Source: an uncultured Caulobacteraceae bacterium
Lineage (GTDB): Bacteria > Pseudomonadota > Alphaproteobacteria > Caulobacterales > Caulobacteraceae
Length of the DNA stretch: 64,000 nt
Direction of reading: 5' to 3'
Assembly: GCA_937138625.1 (NCBI GenBank)
Contig: CAKZPF010000003.1
Location: 186,001 to 250,000 of the forward strand
The notes below the pieces were generated by a model, which saw nothing but the letters and a program-made list of their open reading frames with translations, had not been told where the DNA came from and did no database searches. Position numbers and translations under genes: made by a program. Of the stretch, positions 35,761-44,179 are shown piece by piece; position 1 is the first letter of the stretch, and each line of letters opens with the position of its first letter.

Positions 35761-36909
35761 ATGACCTTCCGCGTTGATGAGCAAACCTTCAGCCCCACGC
35801 CCTGGAAACTTCATACGCCTCATGATGCGGAGATGGTGGTTCAGAGTGTCTTGGGTGGATATCCCGCGAGGCTGCACACGGAAGAAGGGCTGGAAACAGC
35901 ACTTGAACAGATCTTGGCCGACAGCGGCCACGTTTTCATCGCCATCGACCATATTCTGCTTTCGAAATACCCTTTCTTATCTATAATATTAGAAAAATAT
36001 CCTCATGTAAAACTTCAGGCAGATGAACACCTCAAAAGCCTGCATGGCCTCGAACAGGTCTGGACGGCCTTTCATGGGGCAGAGCTGACTCGGCACAGCC
36101 TGTGTCTCGCCATTGGTGGGGGCACGATTTTGGATGCCGTGGGTTTGGCTTGCGCCCTTTACAAACGTGGGCTGCCAATGGTCAGCGTGCCCACAACCCT
36201 GGTGGCCCAAGCGGACAGCTGCATTGGCGGCAAGACCGCTATCAATTGGGGAGGTAACAAAAACCAATTGGGCAGCATCACGCCCCCCCAGGCCGTACAC
36301 ATTTGGCCGGAATGGCTCGGCACCTTGCCTGATGACCACCGACGCGCTGGCCTGTGCGAGATCTTACGCAGTGCGCTGGTTGGCGGGGAGGCCGAATTGG
36401 CCCGGTTTGATCAGCACCATCAGGCCGCCCTAGCAGGGGACATCCATGCTCTTGGCCAACTGATTGCCATGGCACTGTCAGTAAAAGCCGCCCTTGTTGA
36501 TGCTGATGAACAGGACCGGGGGCCGCGTTTTGCCCTGAACCTTGGCCATACCTTGGGCCACGCCCTTGAGGCTGCCAGTGACTATGAGATTCCCCATGGC
36601 CTGGCCGTTGGTCTGGGCCTGTTCGCGGAGGCTCGTTTTTTTGAAGCCCAGGGCTATGCCACCGAAGTCACGGCTGATGATCTGGCCAAGCGATTGGGCG
36701 TGATCATCCCCAAAACACAGTGGGCATGCGCTAGAAACTTGCCACCAGCGGCCATGATTTCGGCCCTAGCTGACGACAAAAAACGACAGGGCGCAACACT
36801 CACATGGGTGCGCTGCCTCAAGCCCGGTTATTGCCAAACCACATCGATTTTACAAGCCGATACCACAGATTGGCTTACACGCAACCCCATGTTTTCAATA
36901 GACTATTAA
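35761..36909 (+). CDS. 3-dehydroquinate synthase (AroB)-like sugar phosphate cyclase
   Basis: 382 residues. NAD site AIGGGTILDAVG, then VPTTLVAQADSCIGGKTAIN and NKNQLGSI. Metal ligands are suggested by GLCEILRSAL (Glu200), FALNLGHTLGHALE and IPHGLAVGLGLF. These define the dehydroquinate-synthase fold. AroB is normally paired with aroK; here it follows an ABC glycan exporter by 13 bp, and the first 35 residues and the C-terminus differ from typical AroB. It may be a second cyclase making a cyclitol for a surface glycan. Family is certain, product unknown. Confidence 0.8.
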   Translation: MTFRVDEQTFSPTPWKLHTPHDAEMVVQSVLGGYPARLHTEEGLETALEQILADSGHVFIAIDHILLSKYPFLSIILEKYPHVKLQADEHLKSLHGLEQVWTAFHGAELTRHSLCLAIGGGTILDAVGLACALYKRGLPMVSVPTTLVAQADSCIGGKTAINWGGNKNQLGSITPPQAVHIWPEWLGTLPDDHRRAGLCEILRSALVGGEAELARFDQHHQAALAGDIHALGQLIAMALSVKAALVDADEQDRGPRFALNLGHTLGHALEAASDYEIPHGLAVGLGLFAEARFFEAQGYATEVTADDLAKRLGVIIPKTQWACARNLPPAAMISALADDKKRQGATLTWVRCLKPGYCQTTSILQADTTDWLTRNPMFSIDY

Positions 36910-36980
36910 CCACAAACCTTTCCGGTATATTATACTCTTTCTGATAAATATGCCCTCAAAGAGACACAGAGGGCTTTGCC

Positions 36981-38247
36981 ATGACCAACATTTCCAGTGC
37001 ACCATCATCTACGCCCAGCACCGGTGCAGACCTGCGTGCGCAGATACATGAAGCCCTGCAGCGCGCGCGCCAATCGAATGGCCAGAACCCAGGACAAAAC
37101 CAGGGGCAGGGGCAAGGACAAAGCCAGGGGCAGGCCCAAGCCGGACGCCCCCCCTGTGCCAGCGTCAGGGCAGGGCGCGGCTCAGAGCCAAAGCTCGTCA
37201 AGCCCCTTCTTTGATGAAAACATGGACGGCACTGATACAGGCCTTCCCGACCCAGTGGATGAAACCTTTGATTTGGTGCCTGGCGGGGTGACCCATGGCC
37301 AGGCCTCGCATGACACCATCAAGGCTGAGTCCGGGAACACCACAGACGATACCGTTCACGCGGGATCGGGCAATGACAGTGTCAAAACTGGCGGCGGCCG
37401 AGATACTATATACGCCAATAATGGCAATGATGACGTAGACGGTGGTGATGGCGACGATTTGATTTATGGGCAACGGGGGCAGGATAACCTGCGCGGCGGC
37501 CGTGGTAATGATGAAATATGGGGCGGCTCCGGCGGTGACGAGCTTTATGGAGGTCGCGGCAACGACACCTTGCGCGGTGGATCTGGCAACGATCTGCTGT
37601 ATGGCGGCATAGGCAGCGACAATCTTGCCGGCGGCAGTGGTGACGATACCCTTCATGCCAACGGCGGGCGTGATCATCATATTTCCCAGGATGGATCGCG
37701 TCTTCATGGCGGTGATGGCAACGATACGCTTTACGGTCATCCAACCAATGGCACACCACAAGAGCTGATCGGCGGGCAGGGGGATGATGACATCTTCAGC
37801 TTGCACCCCGACAGTGACTTTGCCCGGCAACACAGCCTGGCCGCCAACACCGTGATCTATCCGGGCCCCGGCCAAGACACCATGACCATCTGGGGCGGGG
37901 AAACGGTGCGTTATGGCCAGTTTGATCACTCCAAACCAACTCTGGCCAATACCATTGTCATGAACGGGCCCGATTTGAACCTCAGTTTCCAGAATGACCC
38001 CAGTGCCTGGATGGGCGTGGATCCCATTACTTTTCAATGGGCACAACAGTTTACAGGGCAGCCGGGCGAAATGATGATTGTGCCCACAAACAGCACCACA
38101 GTCCGCATGATGATAGATCTAGATGGCGACCGTCAGCCGGACTTTGAGCTTGAAATTCAACACAATGGACACAGGCTGGGTGATGCAGGCAAGCGGCCCA
38201 ACATCCACATCGATTCATTTAGCGATCCATCAGACGCACCATATTGA
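36981..38247 (+). pseudogene. RTX-type calcium-binding protein gene, frame interrupted at a C7 tract
   Basis: The natural start MTNISSAPSSTPSTG (ATG at 36981) runs through a Gln/Gly-rich stretch and reaches C7 at 37148-37154, then hits a stop at 37212. Removing one C (C6) would join it in frame to the following 1-kb frame (DAPPVPASGQ...), which reads to 38247 and carries about eight GGxGxDxUx nonapeptide repeats (37380-37740). Those repeats bind calcium in RTX proteins exported by type I secretion. C-terminal segments include DLDGDRQPDFELE. No Sec signal. It could be a real mutation, a phase-variable gene, or a sequencing error. Internal start at 37222 is possible for the downstream half. Confidence 0.8.
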
Positions 38248-38401
38248 TCGCAAGACATACAGCACAGGCCATGGGCGCTTATACAGCCTGGGAATACGGT
38301 TGAACGCATAAGCGCGCCAGGAGCGGCCTAATCAATGCCGTGCCGCTTACGCCACCATCTTATTTCCCATAATATACCTCGTGCGAAATTTGGACGGAGG
38401 G

Positions 38402-38424
38402 AAAAAGGGCGGGAGGCCCCGCCC
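38402..38424 (-). terminator. Rho-independent terminator after the FAH gene (minus strand)
   Basis: Stem GGGCGGG/CCCGCCC (38407-38413 with 38418-38424); the minus strand continues into TTTTT. It lies 52 bp after the FAH stop. Confidence 0.8.
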
Positions 38425-38476
38425 CAAAATCCAGATGTGCTCTCAGGTCTGCTTGACCTTAGGATGCCTTTTGACC

Positions 38477-39487
38477 TCAGGAGGCCTTGACCACTGTCTG
38501 ATTGATCCGACCAAAAATGCTTTGGCCTTTCAGGTCATTGACTTCAATCTCAACCCGGTCACCGTATTTCAGGAATTCTGTTTTGGGCGCGCCGTCCAAA
38601 ATGGTCTCGACCATCCGCACCTCGGCCAAACAGGAATAGCCCACACCGCCATCGGCAATGGGTTTCCCCGGGCCGCCATCGGTGTCGCGGTTGGATATGG
38701 TGCCTGAGCCAATGATGCTGCCCGCCCCCAAACTGCGGGTTTTGGCAGCGTGGGCAATCAAGGTTGGAAAATCAAAGGTCATATCATTGCCGGCGTTGGG
38801 TTTGCCAAAGGGCTGACCATTGATCCAGCTCAGCATCGGCAAATGCAAGCGGCCGCCGTCCCAGGTGGCACCCAGTTCATCGGCGGTGACCGCGACGGGT
38901 GCAAAGGCGCTGGCGGGTTTGGATTGGAAAAAACCGAAACCTTTGGCCAATTCGCCGGGGATCAAATTGCGCAAGCTGACATCATTGACCAGCATAAACA
39001 GGTTCATATGCTGGCTGGCCTCCTCAGGGGTCACGCCCTGGGGCACATCACCCGTCACCACGGCCAATTCCGCCTCAAGGTCACAGCCCCAGGCCTCATC
39101 ACCCAGGGGAATGGGATCCCGCGGCCCCAAAAAGCCGTCCGAGCCCCCTTGATACATCAGCGGGTCCGACCAAAAGGTTTCCGGCATCTCGGCACCACGG
39201 GCCTGGCGCACCAACTGCACATGGTTCACATAGGCGGACCCATCCGCCCATTGATAAGCCCGTGGCAACGGCGAGGCGCAATCTTCGGGGTTGAAGTCAA
39301 AGACCTCCCCTTCCCCGGCGCAAACTTGTTCACAACGCTTTTTCAGCAGCGGCGCTTTTACGACCCAATCGTCCAATGCCGCTTGTAAGGTGGGCGCAAT
39401 ATCGGTGGCATCAATGGCCTTAGTCAAATCCTTGGAAACAACGATCAATTTGCCGTCGCGGCCATGTTTCAGAGATGCGAGTTTCAT
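38477..39487 (-). CDS. Fumarylacetoacetate hydrolase family protein
   Basis: 336 residues. The FAH-fold core appears as CDLEAELAVVTGDVPQGV (metal ligand Glu), NDVSLRNLIPGELAKGFGFFQSKPASAF and AGSIIGSGTISNRD, then CLAEVRMVETI. It hydrolyses fumarylacetoacetate to fumarate and acetoacetate, the last step of tyrosine/homogentisate breakdown. Context with HmgA and HppD on the same strand supports that substrate. It starts 113 bp after hmgA, with a terminator in between. Confidence 0.93.
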   Translation of the reverse strand: MKLASLKHGRDGKLIVVSKDLTKAIDATDIAPTLQAALDDWVVKAPLLKKRCEQVCAGEGEVFDFNPEDCASPLPRAYQWADGSAYVNHVQLVRQARGAEMPETFWSDPLMYQGGSDGFLGPRDPIPLGDEAWGCDLEAELAVVTGDVPQGVTPEEASQHMNLFMLVNDVSLRNLIPGELAKGFGFFQSKPASAFAPVAVTADELGATWDGGRLHLPMLSWINGQPFGKPNAGNDMTFDFPTLIAHAAKTRSLGAGSIIGSGTISNRDTDGGPGKPIADGGVGYSCLAEVRMVETILDGAPKTEFLKYGDRVEIEVNDLKGQSIFGRINQTVVKAS

Positions 39488-39563
39488 AGTCTCGTCCTTA
39501 TGTCATGTTGATTGAATGGCTTTGGCTTATCGGGTTCGGCCGAAACGGTCCAGGGTTGAGGAC

Positions 39564-39590
39564 AAAAAATGGGCCAGTTCGGCCCATTTT
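39564..39590 (-). terminator. Rho-independent terminator after hmgA
   Basis: Long perfect stem AAATGGGCC/GGCCCATTT with a 5-base loop; on the minus strand it ends in TTTTTTG. It separates hmgA from the FAH gene, so FAH probably has its own promoter or relies on read-through. Confidence 0.88.
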
Positions 39591-39600
39591 CTGAACAATG

Positions 39601-40746
39601 CTAAGCCGTTTCAGGCTCACCAGCCTTCCAGCTGTCCACATATCCCGTCCACTCTACACGCTCGGCGCTGTCAACGACATCCAATGGATCGCGGGTGTCG
39701 ATCATCACCGCATACTCGTCGGTTGCGGGTTTCGACTGCACCAACATTTTCTCAAGCGCTTTGGGGTGTGGCCCATGGGTAAAGCCCGTGGGATGGAAAG
39801 TCATCATGCCCGGATGAATGTTGTCCCGGCTGAAGAAATCCCCTGCGTGATAAAAGATCACCTCGTCATAATCATCGTTATTATGAAAAAACGGGATCTT
39901 GATCGCGCCCGGATCACTTTCAAACGGACGCGGCGCAAAGGTACAGACCACAAACCGATCCGCCATAAAGGTGGTGTGGGCACTGGGTGGCAAATGATAA
40001 CGCGCGGACAACAGTGGGCGGATGTCCGCCACATTGATGCGCACAGGTGCCAGATCCCCTGCCCAACCCACAGCATCCAGTGGGTTGTAGGGATAGGTCA
40101 CCGTCGAGACCACACCGCGCTTTTTGATGTCGATTTTCCACTCGCCCGCACCCTGCTGCGCCTTGAAGGTGCTGTTCAGGCTCGGCGTGTCGAGCATATT
40201 GGCATCAAAAATGGCGTGATGGCCCACCAGACCTTTGTCGGGCAGTTTATAATGACCGTTGGTGGCCTCGACCATCAGGATTTCGTTGGGGCCACCTTTG
40301 GGCTCAAGCCGCCAAAGCGTGCCGCGCGGCAGAACGATATAATCGCCAGCCTCGTACGCCATGTGACCATAGTCACTAAACAGGTCCCCACGCCCGGCAT
40401 GGATGAACAGCAGCTGATCACCATCGGCATTTCGCACCAAACGCGGCATATCGATATCCAGCCGCCAGAAGCGCGTCTCGCAGGAGGCGTTTTTCAACAC
40501 CACCGGCGCGGCCCAAGGCGAGCCAAGACCTTCATCCAGTTTCCCCAGGTCAAAAGCCCGAGGACGCAAGGGCCCCTCGAAATTCGTCCAGCCCGTGGGC
40601 GGGTTTTGGTGGTAAATCATCGCCGCCGGGCCAAAAAAGCCTTCTTTCGAGATTTCACGCTCATAGGTGCCTTCGGGCAAGTCACAGTGTGCCTGTCGCG
40701 AGGCCTTGCCCTCGACCTTGCGCACAGGGATCCAACGGCTGGCCAT
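39601..40746 (-). CDS. hmgA: Homogentisate 1,2-dioxygenase
   Basis: 381 residues of the bacterial short-form HGO with a cupin core. NADGDQLLFIHAGRGDLFSDYG, YIVLPRGTLWRLEP, FFHNNDDYDEVIFYHAG and the C-terminal MTFHPTGFTHGPHP carry the Fe(II)-binding His/Glu cluster. It opens the homogentisate ring to maleylacetoacetate. It sits 3 bp after hppD, so the two are co-transcribed. Shorter than the roughly 440-residue eukaryotic-type enzyme, but matches the alphaproteobacterial form. Confidence 0.93.
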   Translation of the reverse strand: MASRWIPVRKVEGKASRQAHCDLPEGTYEREISKEGFFGPAAMIYHQNPPTGWTNFEGPLRPRAFDLGKLDEGLGSPWAAPVVLKNASCETRFWRLDIDMPRLVRNADGDQLLFIHAGRGDLFSDYGHMAYEAGDYIVLPRGTLWRLEPKGGPNEILMVEATNGHYKLPDKGLVGHHAIFDANMLDTPSLNSTFKAQQGAGEWKIDIKKRGVVSTVTYPYNPLDAVGWAGDLAPVRINVADIRPLLSARYHLPPSAHTTFMADRFVVCTFAPRPFESDPGAIKIPFFHNNDDYDEVIFYHAGDFFSRDNIHPGMMTFHPTGFTHGPHPKALEKMLVQSKPATDEYAVMIDTRDPLDVVDSAERVEWTGYVDSWKAGEPETA

Positions 40747-40749
40747 GGT

Positions 40750-41817
40750 TTAGGCCTCTTCTTCTTTCAGGACACCACGGCGAATTTGGTCAAGTTCGAT
40801 GCTTTCGAACAGGGCCTGGAAGTTGCCCTCACCAAAGCCTTCATTGCCTTTGCGCTGAATGATCTCGAAAAACACAGGCCCGATGACTTCGTTGGTAAAG
40901 ATCTGCAGCAACAGACCTTGGTCTTCGGTCGGCGCACCATCCACCAGAATGCGCCGCGCCTTCATGGCTTCGATGTCTTCACCATGGCCCGGCACGCGTT
41001 CGTCGATTTTTTCGTAATAGGTGTCCGGCGTGTCTTGGAAGACAATGCCGTTGGCCTTCATGGTGTCGACGGTTTTGAAAATGTCGTCCGTGCCCAAGGC
41101 GATGTGCTGAATGCCTTCGCCGTTGTACTTCTGCAGGAACTCTTCGATTTGTGACTTGTCGTCCCGGCTTTCGTTGAGCGGGATGCGGATCTTACCGCAG
41201 GGCGAGGTCATGGCGCGGCTGAGAAGCCCCGTCAGTTTGCCTTCAATGTCAAAATAGCGGATTTCGCGGAAATTGAAGATGTCCTCGTAATAGCTGCCCC
41301 AATTGTCCATATTGCCACGGTGCAGGTTGTGGGTCAGGTGATCGATATAGGTCAGGCCCGCATCTTTGGCATCGGCTTTTGCGCCCGGAATGGCCTCGAA
41401 CTGGCTCAGCAGGCGCTCTTCGGCCTCATCATCCAACAGATACAGATAGGCACCGCCAATGGCATCAATGGCGGGAATGCCGGCCTCGGTGGCCCAGCTG
41501 GGGTCTTTGACAGCGGTGGCCCCACGCTTCAGCGCGCCTTCATAGGCCTCGCCCATATTGTGGACCTTGAAACCCATCGAGCACGCCGACGGCCCGTGCA
41601 CCTTGCGGAAGTCCGCAGCTGGGCCTTCACTTTCGCGGTTCACAAAGAAATGGATCTTGCCTTGCTGATACAAAACCACATCGCGGCTTTTGTGTTTGTG
41701 AGTAGCGGCAAAGCCCAGGTTTTCCAACAAGCCTTCCAGCGCACCGCTTTCCGGCGAGGTATATTCAACAAAGGCAAAGCCATTGGTGCCCAAGGGATTT
41801 TCAAATAGATCAGCCAT
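40750..41817 (-). CDS. hppD: 4-Hydroxyphenylpyruvate dioxygenase
   Basis: 355 residues. Two VOC-like halves: an N-terminal FVEYTSPESGALEGLLENLGF, then the metal-binding YIDHLTHNLHRGNM, GIQHIALGTDDIF, and FFEIIQRKGNEGFGEGNFQALFESIE at the C-terminus. That set of two His and one Glu, plus the C-terminal gate helix, defines HppD. It converts 4-hydroxyphenylpyruvate into homogentisate, the substrate of HmgA next door. The upstream 81 bp are shared with the divergent MFS gene. Confidence 0.96.
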   Translation of the reverse strand: MADLFENPLGTNGFAFVEYTSPESGALEGLLENLGFAATHKHKSRDVVLYQQGKIHFFVNRESEGPAADFRKVHGPSACSMGFKVHNMGEAYEGALKRGATAVKDPSWATEAGIPAIDAIGGAYLYLLDDEAEERLLSQFEAIPGAKADAKDAGLTYIDHLTHNLHRGNMDNWGSYYEDIFNFREIRYFDIEGKLTGLLSRAMTSPCGKIRIPLNESRDDKSQIEEFLQKYNGEGIQHIALGTDDIFKTVDTMKANGIVFQDTPDTYYEKIDERVPGHGEDIEAMKARRILVDGAPTEDQGLLLQIFTNEVIGPVFFEIIQRKGNEGFGEGNFQALFESIELDQIRRGVLKEEEA

Positions 41818-41898
41818 ATCTTCTCCTCCTTAAATCTTTGAGCGTGAATGTGGGGATTTTGTCTTGCCTTTGCAAGCAAAAAAGGGCTGATAAAGGAC

Positions 41899-43242
41899 AT
41901 GCAGGACACTTCGCCGCAGCCCAACGCCCCTTCCCCCACCGCCCACACCGGCCGACATGGTGTGCATATGGGCCAAGCCTTGGTTTTGGCCGCCCCCAGT
42001 TTGGGGCTCGCGGCCGTGGGCCTGCCATTGGCCGTTCAATTGCCTGATTTTTATGCCAATTCCATGCAAATGTCTGTGGGCATTGTCGGCATCGTCTTTA
42101 TGCTCGTGCGCTTGTTTGACATTGTGCTGGACCCCTTCATCGGTCGCGCCATGGACCTGACCAGCACCGGCATCGGCCGCTTCCGGCCCTGGTTGCTGTT
42201 TTCCATGTTGCCGCTGCTGGCGGGCATTGGTTTGGTGTTTTTCAACATCCCGGGCCCGATGGCGTTGCCGCGCCTAGTAATCGGTCTGATCCTGATATAT
42301 TTTGGCTTCAGCGCCGGAGTGATCGCCCAAACCGGCTGGATGGCCACCCTGCCCCGCACAGCCCGTCCGCATCTTTATGGGTTGTGGCAGGCTGGCAATA
42401 TTCTTGGCATCCTGTTGATCTTGGCAGTGCCCGCGGTTGTGCAGCTCATGGGCCTGGGGCGCGAGGGCGCGGTTTGGTACATGGGCATGGGCTTGGCCTT
42501 GATCATCCCACTGTCCTCTTTGCCGGCAGTGTTTTTGCTGCGCGATGGCACGGAAGGCAAGCGGCCGCCTGCTGGACGGCACAAAGGCAGTTACAAACTG
42601 CTGCTGAAGCGCTGGGACGTGTTGCGGTTGATGGGGATAGATCTGGCCACCGGTTTTGCCGCCGGGTGTTTGGGCGCACTGTTTCAAATTCAGTTTGGCG
42701 ACCGTCTGGGCTTTGAGAAGCTGGCGGGCGCGATGCTGCTGTTCTATTTTCTTTGTGGAATGATCGGCCTGCCCGCCTGGAGCTTCATAGCCCGGCGCTG
42801 GGGAGAATACCGCAGCTTGTTCGCGGCCTTGACCCTATCCTTGGTGGGCTTGATGCTGGTGCCCTTAATTGCCCCCAATGCGGTGGTCATGGCCTTTGTG
42901 ATTTTGGGGGTCTCGGGTCTGGCCTATGCGGCACCCGCTTTTTTGATCCGCTCGGAGGCGGCGCGCATCGCCCAAGACCTACATGATCAGCAAAAGATCG
43001 ACTGCGAGGCCAGCATGCTGGCGCTGGCGACCATGACCGCCAAGCTGGGCTATGCCCTGGCGGTGGGTGTGGCCTATTTGGCATTGCAGGCCATCAATTA
43101 CCGACCCGAGACCTGGTTCCGCAGCCATCGGCCCGAGACATTAGAGGCCGTGGGCATTTTGTTCGTTGTCTTGCCCACCATCGGCTATGTGTTGGCGGTG
43201 ATTTGCCTACTGAGCCAGCGAAAGGCACGCCATGCCGCCTAA
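41899..43242 (+). CDS. MFS transporter, GPH (glycoside-pentoside-hexuronide) type
   Basis: About 447 residues with 12 predicted hydrophobic segments, beginning ALVLAAPSLGLAAVGLPLAV. The motif FDIVLDPFIGRAMDLT near residue 75 is the GPH/MelB-like 'D.i.DP..G...D' signature. Start is uncertain: ATG at 41899 follows AAAGGA, but an in-frame ATG at 41848 would add 17 residues. It is likely a cation symporter; substrate unknown. The 3' end overlaps mazG by 11 bp. Confidence 0.85.
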   Translation: MQDTSPQPNAPSPTAHTGRHGVHMGQALVLAAPSLGLAAVGLPLAVQLPDFYANSMQMSVGIVGIVFMLVRLFDIVLDPFIGRAMDLTSTGIGRFRPWLLFSMLPLLAGIGLVFFNIPGPMALPRLVIGLILIYFGFSAGVIAQTGWMATLPRTARPHLYGLWQAGNILGILLILAVPAVVQLMGLGREGAVWYMGMGLALIIPLSSLPAVFLLRDGTEGKRPPAGRHKGSYKLLLKRWDVLRLMGIDLATGFAAGCLGALFQIQFGDRLGFEKLAGAMLLFYFLCGMIGLPAWSFIARRWGEYRSLFAALTLSLVGLMLVPLIAPNAVVMAFVILGVSGLAYAAPAFLIRSEAARIAQDLHDQQKIDCEASMLALATMTAKLGYALAVGVAYLALQAINYRPETWFRSHRPETLEAVGILFVVLPTIGYVLAVICLLSQRKARHAA

Positions 43243-44179
43243 GCCTACGCCGGATCAAGAAACCCTTGGGGATTTGCGCGAGATCATGCGGCGATTACGC
43301 GACCCCAACGGCGGCTGCCCTTGGGACCTGGAGCAAGATTTTGCTACCATTGCCCCCTACACCATCGAAGAAGCCTATGAGGTCGCTGACGCCATCGCGC
43401 GCGGCCACATGCCGGACCTGTGCGAGGAGCTGGGTGACCTGCTGTTACAAGTTGTGTTTCATGCGCAAATGGCCCAAGAGGCCGGACATTTCACTCTGGA
43501 TGATGTCATCGCCAGCATTTGCCACAAGATGATCCGCCGTCACCCCCACGTTTTTGGCGATGCCGCCGAACGCACGGTCGAGGGGCAAACCCTGGCTTGG
43601 GAAGAAATCAAAGCCCAAGAGCGAGCGGAAAAGTCCAAGGTCGCCCAGGCCAAGGCCGCCCAGGCTGATCACCAAATTGCCCCAGAGCAAAACCAGAACA
43701 CACGGAGTCTCAGGTCTGATGGCGCCCTGGTCCCGTCTGTTCTGGCTGGCGTGCCCTCGGTGTTGGATGATGTCCCTTTGGCGCTGCCGGCATTGATGCG
43801 GGCCGAAAAATTGTCTAAGCGCGCCGCGCGTCTTGGGTTTGATTGGCCGAATGCGGAATCTGTTCTTGAAAAATTATATGAAGAAATTGAAGAAACCCGC
43901 GAAGAAATAAAGCAAAATTCAAAATCAGAACTCCAGAATGAAATCGGTGACGTGTTGTTCACCGTGGTGAATTTGGCGCGAAAATCCGATATTGACCCCG
44001 AAGAGGCCCTGCGCCAAGCGAATACAAAATTTTCAAACCGCTTCCGATATGTGGAAAGCGAAATTCATAAATATCATTCCCAAACAGGGCAGTCACCCAG
44101 CTTGGAACAAATGGAAACCTATTGGCGTTCGGCCAAAAGGGTCGAGACATTCGAACCGTCATCGGGACACAGCTCGTAA
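43232..44179 (+). CDS. mazG: Nucleoside triphosphate pyrophosphohydrolase MazG
   Basis: 315 residues: two MazG domains. The first has CPWDLEQDFATIAPYTIEEAYE, DLCEELGDLLLQVVFHAQMA and HPHVFGD; the second has DWPNAESVLEKLYEEIEE and LQNEIGDVLFTVVNLARK. The paired acidic EELGD/NEIGD motifs bind magnesium. It removes aberrant NTPs by pyrophosphate release. A linker of about 40 residues (residues 135-175, rich in Ala/Gln/Lys) separates the domains and makes the protein longer than E. coli MazG. The 3' end overlaps the convergent gene by 61 bp. Confidence 0.94.
   Translation: MPPKPTPDQETLGDLREIMRRLRDPNGGCPWDLEQDFATIAPYTIEEAYEVADAIARGHMPDLCEELGDLLLQVVFHAQMAQEAGHFTLDDVIASICHKMIRRHPHVFGDAAERTVEGQTLAWEEIKAQERAEKSKVAQAKAAQADHQIAPEQNQNTRSLRSDGALVPSVLAGVPSVLDDVPLALPALMRAEKLSKRAARLGFDWPNAESVLEKLYEEIEETREEIKQNSKSELQNEIGDVLFTVVNLARKSDIDPEEALRQANTKFSNRFRYVESEIHKYHSQTGQSPSLEQMETYWRSAKRVETFEPSSGHSS

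Noticed and set aside
37080-37140. Short tandem repeat / CRISPR-like array in the Gln-Gly stretch and RTX region
   Set aside because: Repeats are codon-level (QG and GGxGxD peptides) with no constant-length spacers; no cas genes.
39598-41154. 518-codon plus-strand frame over hmgA/hppD
   Set aside because: Antisense to two well supported enzymes.
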